Assembly (NCBI GenBank): GCA_948665105.1
Contig: CAPNGW010000058.1
Coordinates: 1 to 10,516, forward strand
Length of the DNA stretch: 10,516 nt
Direction: 5' to 3'
Source of the DNA: an uncultured Lachnospiraceae bacterium
GTDB taxonomy: Bacteria > Bacillota > Clostridia > Lachnospirales > Lachnospiraceae
The translations under genes and the position numbers were made by a program. The notes below the pieces were generated by a model. The model saw only the letters and a list, made by a program, of their open reading frames with translations, searched no databases and was not told the origin of the DNA. This document shows, in pieces, positions 7,213 to 10,516 of the stretch (positions are counted from its first letter, which is position 1; the number at the start of each line of letters is the position of its first letter).

Positions 7213-7866
7213 ATGAACAAAAGGAAATCCGAAGAAGGTGCAGTGATTATTGAGGCGACACTTTCCCTGACGTTTTTCATGTTTGCAATATTGACCATAT
7301 ACAGTATGTTTCATGTAAGCATGGCCCAGGCCAGAATTGGCGCGGCATTGAATGCAACTGCCAAGGAAATTTCCCAGTATACCTATGTCTTTGATTTGAC
7401 CGGGTTAAATGATAAGCAGGCGAATCTGGCAGCCTATGGCGGCTCAGCAGAGTCTGGCTTAAGTGATAATTTATCAGAGATAAATGGCCTTTTTAGCGCC
7501 CTAGGAGGCATTGCAGGGGCAGCGGTGGATATAGCAGGCAATCCCGGCAATACGGAAAGCTTTCTATATTACATACTCAACCAGGGTATCGAACAGACCA
7601 AGGGTACATTCACTGGCGAGATGGCAAGAATGTTGATGAAAAAGCATTTTGGATCGGATCCTGATAAATTTCTGAAGGGTTTGGGAATTGAGGATGGCAT
7701 GAAAGGATTATCCTTTATGAAGACACGGATTTTCAAAGACGGCGAGGAAGAAGATATTTTGCTGGACGTAAGGTATCAGGTGACGGTGGTGAAGCTTCTT
7801 AACATTGATATGAAGCTGAATTTTGAACAATGTGCCAAGACAAGAGCCTGGGTAGGCTCGGAATAG
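7213..7866 (+). CDS. TadE-like minor pilin (pseudopilin), second copy
   Basis: A 217-residue protein with a nine-residue leader ending in Gly (MNKRKSEEG), then AVIIEATLSLTFFMFAILTI, a class III-like prepilin start with Glu14 at the expected +5 position. One hydrophobic helix (about 10-33) is followed by an extracytoplasmic part of about 180 residues with a Gly/Ala-rich middle (about 84-105) and a mixed C-terminal section ending KTRAWVGSE. I read it as a TadE-like pseudopilin that is cut by the peptidase encoded next door. Start: ATG 7213 follows GAGGAAAG (7202-7208) by about five bases. A TTG start at 7186 would overlap the lipoprotein stop and has no ribosome site. It shares little obvious sequence with the first TadE-like protein beyond the leader and helix, so the two are not a recent duplication. 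Confidence 0.82.
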   Translation: MNKRKSEEGAVIIEATLSLTFFMFAILTIYSMFHVSMAQARIGAALNATAKEISQYTYVFDLTGLNDKQANLAAYGGSAESGLSDNLSEINGLFSALGGIAGAAVDIAGNPGNTESFLYYILNQGIEQTKGTFTGEMARMLMKKHFGSDPDKFLKGLGIEDGMKGLSFMKTRIFKDGEEEDILLDVRYQVTVVKLLNIDMKLNFEQCAKTRAWVGSE

Positions 7867-7878
7867 CAAGCATAAGAC

Positions 7879-7890
7879 GGAGGCAGGAAA
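7879..7890 (+). promoter_or_regulatory. Ribosome binding site that fixes a TTG start (prepilin peptidase)
   Basis: GGAGG at 7879-7883 stands seven bases before TTG 7891. The first in-frame ATG (7912) has no such site. This decides the start of the prepilin peptidase gene. Confidence 0.7.
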
Positions 7891-8562
7891 TTGGCGGCGA
7901 TATTTATACTTATGACGGGTGTGGCTGCACTGACGTTAGGCAATTATTTGTATATACGTAGAGAGTCAGTGATAACTGTGGATAAAAAAATACATATCAA
8001 AGGTTTGGCGCCCAGAGGCTGGCGGCAGATTTTCTGTTTTTTGTTAATTCCTGCCAGCCTGGCGGCGGTGGCCCTGATGCTACATTTGCTTTACTCCGTC
8101 AGCCCGGTATTTCTGTGGAAAAGACTCTGCCTTGTGGCAGTTTTGTGGCCCATTGCAATTTCAGATTACCGGGAAATGCGTATTCCCAATAAGCTGGTGC
8201 TTTGCGGTCTGGTTTGCCGACTGCTTCTTATAGTTCCGGAGCTGTTGCTGGAAGTGGACGCAATAGGAGCACATCTGATAGGCGAAGGGATCGCCATTGT
8301 TGGTGCGGTTATCGTATACTCCGCCTGTATGTTGCTGTCGAGGGGCGGCCTTGGCATGGGGGATATGAAGCTGATGATTATGTTGGGAGCGCTTTTGGGT
8401 GTGGAGGGAATCTGCTATGCCATGTTTTTTTCCATCTTTTTTTCCTTTGTGGCAGCGTTGCTTTTGCTTCTGACAAAGAAGAAAAACAGGAAGGATTCCA
8501 TGGCCTTTGCCCCCTTTGTGCTGGCAGGGACAATCGTAAGCTTGATTTTATGCGGCGTATAG
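7891..8562 (+). CDS. Type IV prepilin peptidase (A24 family, TadV/CpaA-like)
   Basis: A 223-residue polytopic membrane aspartyl protease that removes the leader of Flp pilin and TadE-like proteins. Both catalytic-site signatures are present: Asp92 in SDYREMRIPNKLV and Asp158 in GLGMGDMKL (the GxGD motif). At least six hydrophobic stretches are visible, the first at about residues 2-22 and the last near the C-terminus (206-223). The long N-terminal methylase domain of PilD is missing, as is usual for TadV/CpaA-type enzymes. Residues 23-46 form a short basic loop between the first two helices. Start: TTG 7891, because GGAGG lies seven bases upstream; starting at ATG 7912 would cut into the first helix. 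The gene lies 24 bases after the second tadE-like gene. Substrates in this window would be the products of 2150-2359, 2428-3051 and 7213-7866, and perhaps 3063-6236. Confidence 0.95.
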   Translation: MAAIFILMTGVAALTLGNYLYIRRESVITVDKKIHIKGLAPRGWRQIFCFLLIPASLAAVALMLHLLYSVSPVFLWKRLCLVAVLWPIAISDYREMRIPNKLVLCGLVCRLLLIVPELLLEVDAIGAHLIGEGIAIVGAVIVYSACMLLSRGGLGMGDMKLMIMLGALLGVEGICYAMFFSIFFSFVAALLLLLTKKKNRKDSMAFAPFVLAGTIVSLILCGV

Positions 8563-8572
8563 AGGTGAGATG

Positions 8573-9883
8573 ATGAAACAATACAGATTGTTGATACCGA
8601 TTATATTTGTGCTGTTGATGGCGGTATCTGTTTACACAATGATTTCAGGTGCAGGAAATCAGAAGAAAGAAGTGGAAGAGCTGCTGCAAAAAGCACAAAA
8701 CTGCTCAAAACAGGGGCTTTATGATAAGGCGGCGGGCTATTACAGTGAGGCGCTTGCACGGAACAATCGCATAGAATACTATCTGGCAGCAACAGATATG
8801 TACTATGAGGCGGGAATCTACAATTACTGCGAAGCCTGGTGTGAGAAGCTGTTGGAACACTATCCAAAGAAAAAGGAAGGCTATGAGCGGGCCATAAAGG
8901 TTTTCTTGAAAAACGAAAATTATTCTGAGGCTTTTGATATTCTGGAACAATTTGACGGAAGGAGGCTGCAATCGGAAGAGGCGGAAACTTACCGTGAGAT
9001 TATGGACTATCTGTATTATGAGGAGTATTGTTCCTTTGATGATGTGACAACTGTAAGCTCGGACTGTGTGGGAAGTTATACGAAGAACGGATGGGGGCTT
9101 GCTACTGCCAAGGGAGCAAGTATCGTAGCGCCGAAATTTAAGCAGATTGGATTTTATGCAAATGATGTGGTTCCGGTCTGCGATACAGAAAATGTGTGGT
9201 ATTTTATGAACCGTGAGGGTGAGTATCAATATAATATTTCTGATTCCATATCGGGTGCTATTACAGAGGTGGGGGTGTACAATCATGAGCTGTTCCCAGC
9301 TTGTGTGGATGAGAAATACCGCTATTACACCATGGATTTCACTCCCTGCTTTGGAGAATATGATTATGCCGGAGCTTTTAACGCAGGCGTGGCTGCCGTT
9401 AAGGACGGAGAGGCATGGAGACTGATAAACACGGATGGTTCCCTGGTGACAGAAGAAGCCTATCAGGATGTGATTCTGGATGAAAGGGGTATCTGTTGCC
9501 TGAATAACCGCATCTTTGTGAAGAAGGACAACACATATATTATGCTGGACAGTGACGGAAACAGGATAGGAACAGAAGGCTTTGAAAATGCAAAGGCTTT
9601 TTCAAGTGGAGAATATGCGGCGGTCATGGATGAGGGCCTTTGGGGTTATGTGGACAGCCTTGGAGAATGGGTGATAGAGCCAGCCTATGATGATGCAAAA
9701 TCCTTTTCCCTGAATCTTGCACCTGTCTGCCGGAACGGCTTGTGGGGGTATATCAGCGCTTCAAATACCACAGTGGTAGAGCCTCAATATACAGATGCTT
9801 ATGTTTTTTCCAGTAGCGGAGCTGCTTTTGTGAAGAATCAGGAGCAATGGATAGTGTTGAAGTTGTATAAATATAATCGCTGA
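8573..9883 (+). CDS. Membrane-anchored TPR and WG-repeat protein
   Basis: A 436-residue protein with one N-terminal hydrophobic segment (about residues 5-25) that is likely an uncleaved anchor, with the rest outside. Residues 30-150 form helix pairs of the TPR type (for example LYDKAAGYYSEALARN, then YNYCEAWCEKLLEHYPKKK). From about 165 to the end there are degenerate WG (KWG) repeats: NGWGL at 172, EGLWGYV at 354 and NGLWGYI at 388 are the clearest, with followers such as EWVIEPAYDDAKSF and TVVEPQYTDAYVF. WG repeats are beta-rich and of unknown binding partner. Two ATG codons lie in tandem (8570 and 8573); GAGGTGA at 8562-8568 fits 8573 better. It could act as a pilus assembly scaffold, loosely comparable to the TPR lipoprotein TadD of Gram-negative Tad systems, but there is no orthology evidence for that. 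Confidence 0.85.
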   Translation: MKQYRLLIPIIFVLLMAVSVYTMISGAGNQKKEVEELLQKAQNCSKQGLYDKAAGYYSEALARNNRIEYYLAATDMYYEAGIYNYCEAWCEKLLEHYPKKKEGYERAIKVFLKNENYSEAFDILEQFDGRRLQSEEAETYREIMDYLYYEEYCSFDDVTTVSSDCVGSYTKNGWGLATAKGASIVAPKFKQIGFYANDVVPVCDTENVWYFMNREGEYQYNISDSISGAITEVGVYNHELFPACVDEKYRYYTMDFTPCFGEYDYAGAFNAGVAAVKDGEAWRLINTDGSLVTEEAYQDVILDERGICCLNNRIFVKKDNTYIMLDSDGNRIGTEGFENAKAFSSGEYAAVMDEGLWGYVDSLGEWVIEPAYDDAKSFSLNLAPVCRNGLWGYISASNTTVVEPQYTDAYVFSSSGAAFVKNQEQWIVLKLYKYNR

Positions 9884-9886
9884 CGT

Positions 9887-9899
9887 AGGAGGTACAGCC
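9887..9899 (+). promoter_or_regulatory. Ribosome binding site that fixes a TTG start (DUF6382 gene)
   Basis: AGGAGGT (9887-9893) is a near-ideal anti-16S match, and its AGGAGG core lies seven bases before TTG 9900. No in-frame ATG occurs until well inside the conserved region, so the TTG is the start. Confidence 0.8.
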
Positions 9900-10516
9900 T
9901 TGAATTTTACATACGAAAACCAAGGTACAATTACATACCTGGTATATCAAATCAATGATACAGATACCATAGATTCCATGAGTCTGGGAATGCTGACCAA
10001 CAACAAAATCCCAGGCCTGGCCCCCGCCGTATTTACCCAGATGGATACGGTAAAATACATGAAATACAATGTTTCAGCCAAAATTCCGGTAAAGCAGTTT
10101 TTTGCCGGAGTGGTAAACAAGAAACGCCTTCTCGGCGTTTTCAGCGGAATTACAGACGCCATGCTCTCGGCGGAGGACTATATGATTGATGCATCCTCCA
10201 TTCTGCTGGACTTGGATTACATTTTTACGGATGTATCCACGTGTGAAACCATTTTGGTATGCCTTCCGCTAAAGCGGGAAGGGCAGGAGGCAGTGGAGCT
10301 TGGCGCATTTTTCAAAAATATCATGTTTACAACCCAGTTTGACCAGACAGAGAATTGCGACCATGTGGCAAAGCTTATCAATTATTTAAACAGCACGCCG
10401 ATTTTTTCGCTGGTGGATTTCAAAGGCCTGCTGGAAGAGATAAAAGGAAGTGCGCAGGATACAGCACAGTCGGTACCTCCGCCACAATCATCCGTTTCTC
10501 CCCAGCCGGTACCTCC
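9900..10516 (+). CDS. DUF6382 protein, N-terminal part (3' end outside window; FHA domain expected downstream)
   Basis: The frame is open from TTG 9900 to the window edge (205 full codons) and begins 16 bases after the previous stop. I recognise the N-terminal DUF6382 domain of clostridial Tad loci from the blocks YLVYQINDTDTIDSMSLGML, NNKIPGLAPAVFTQMD and VKQFFAGVVNKKRLLGVFSG, over about residues 10-180. No signal peptide or membrane segment is visible, so it should be cytoplasmic. From about residue 184 it turns into a Gln/Ser/Pro-rich linker (QSVPPPQSSVSP, then QPVP). In this family the linker usually leads to a C-terminal FHA domain that binds phosphothreonine; that part is not in the window, so it is expectation, not observation. 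A role in phosphorylation-linked control of pilus assembly is an inference from that architecture and from the position at the end of the operon. Confidence 0.82.
   Translation, partial: MNFTYENQGTITYLVYQINDTDTIDSMSLGMLTNNKIPGLAPAVFTQMDTVKYMKYNVSAKIPVKQFFAGVVNKKRLLGVFSGITDAMLSAEDYMIDASSILLDLDYIFTDVSTCETILVCLPLKREGQEAVELGAFFKNIMFTTQFDQTENCDHVAKLINYLNSTPIFSLVDFKGLLEEIKGSAQDTAQSVPPPQSSVSPQPVP
10471..10516 (+). repeat. In-frame 10-base direct repeat in the proline-rich linker
   Basis: CGGTACCTCC occurs at 10471-10480 and again at 10507-10516, 36 bases (12 codons) apart and in the same frame, so both copies encode the same Val-Pro-Pro stretch. It may be the start of a longer linker repeat that continues past the window edge. 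Only two copies are visible. Confidence 0.5.

Noticed and set aside
8705..9286. Long open frame of 193 codons on the - strand inside the TPR/WG gene
   Set aside because: It lies fully opposite a gene with clear TPR and WG motifs. Its translation has no recognisable domain and is rich in Ile, His, Cys and Arg, as expected from a shadow frame.

Overview
The window is an almost gap-free run of eleven genes, all on the + strand, that together form most of a Tad/Flp-type (type IVc) pilus assembly locus of a Gram-positive, low-to-mid GC anaerobe. The small Flp1-like pilin, the DUF5702 TadG-like protein and the DUF6382 protein are families I associate with Clostridia, especially Lachnospiraceae. The strong AGGAGG-type ribosome sites and the absence of outer-membrane Tad parts (RcpA secretin, RcpC, TadD lipoprotein) agree with a monoderm Bacillota host. 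Genus cannot be told from the window.

Layout. Positions 2-343 hold the C-terminal end of the CpaF/TadA secretion ATPase (cut by the window start). Next come the two inner-membrane platform proteins TadB (354-1208) and TadC (1223-2101). The Flp1-like pilin (2150-2359) has a small hairpin before it and a perfect 11-bp hairpin after it. Then follow a first TadE-like pseudopilin (2428-3051), a very large TadG-like DUF5702 protein (3063-6236), a BspA-type leucine-rich-repeat lipoprotein (6263-7189), a second TadE-like pseudopilin (7213-7866), an A24 prepilin peptidase (7891-8562, TTG start), a membrane-anchored TPR plus WG-repeat protein (8573-9883), and the N-terminal part of a DUF6382 protein (from 9900, TTG start, cut by the window end), a family usually followed by an FHA domain.

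How they work together (known family roles plus inference). The ATPase drives TadB/TadC, which extract pilin from the membrane. The prepilin peptidase trims pilin and pseudopilins at their Gly-ending leaders. The TadE/TadE/TadG-like trio probably primes or caps the pilus. The LRR lipoprotein and the TPR/WG protein are accessory parts with no counterpart in the classic Actinobacillus/Caulobacter Tad system. The DUF6382 protein is a candidate phospho-signal input. Gaps between genes are 6 to 68 bases, no intrinsic terminator is visible inside the run, and no convincing internal promoter was found, so one polycistronic transcript is likely. No tRNA, rRNA, CRISPR, insertion sequence or phage gene is visible. 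There is no gene-free stretch above 70 bases.
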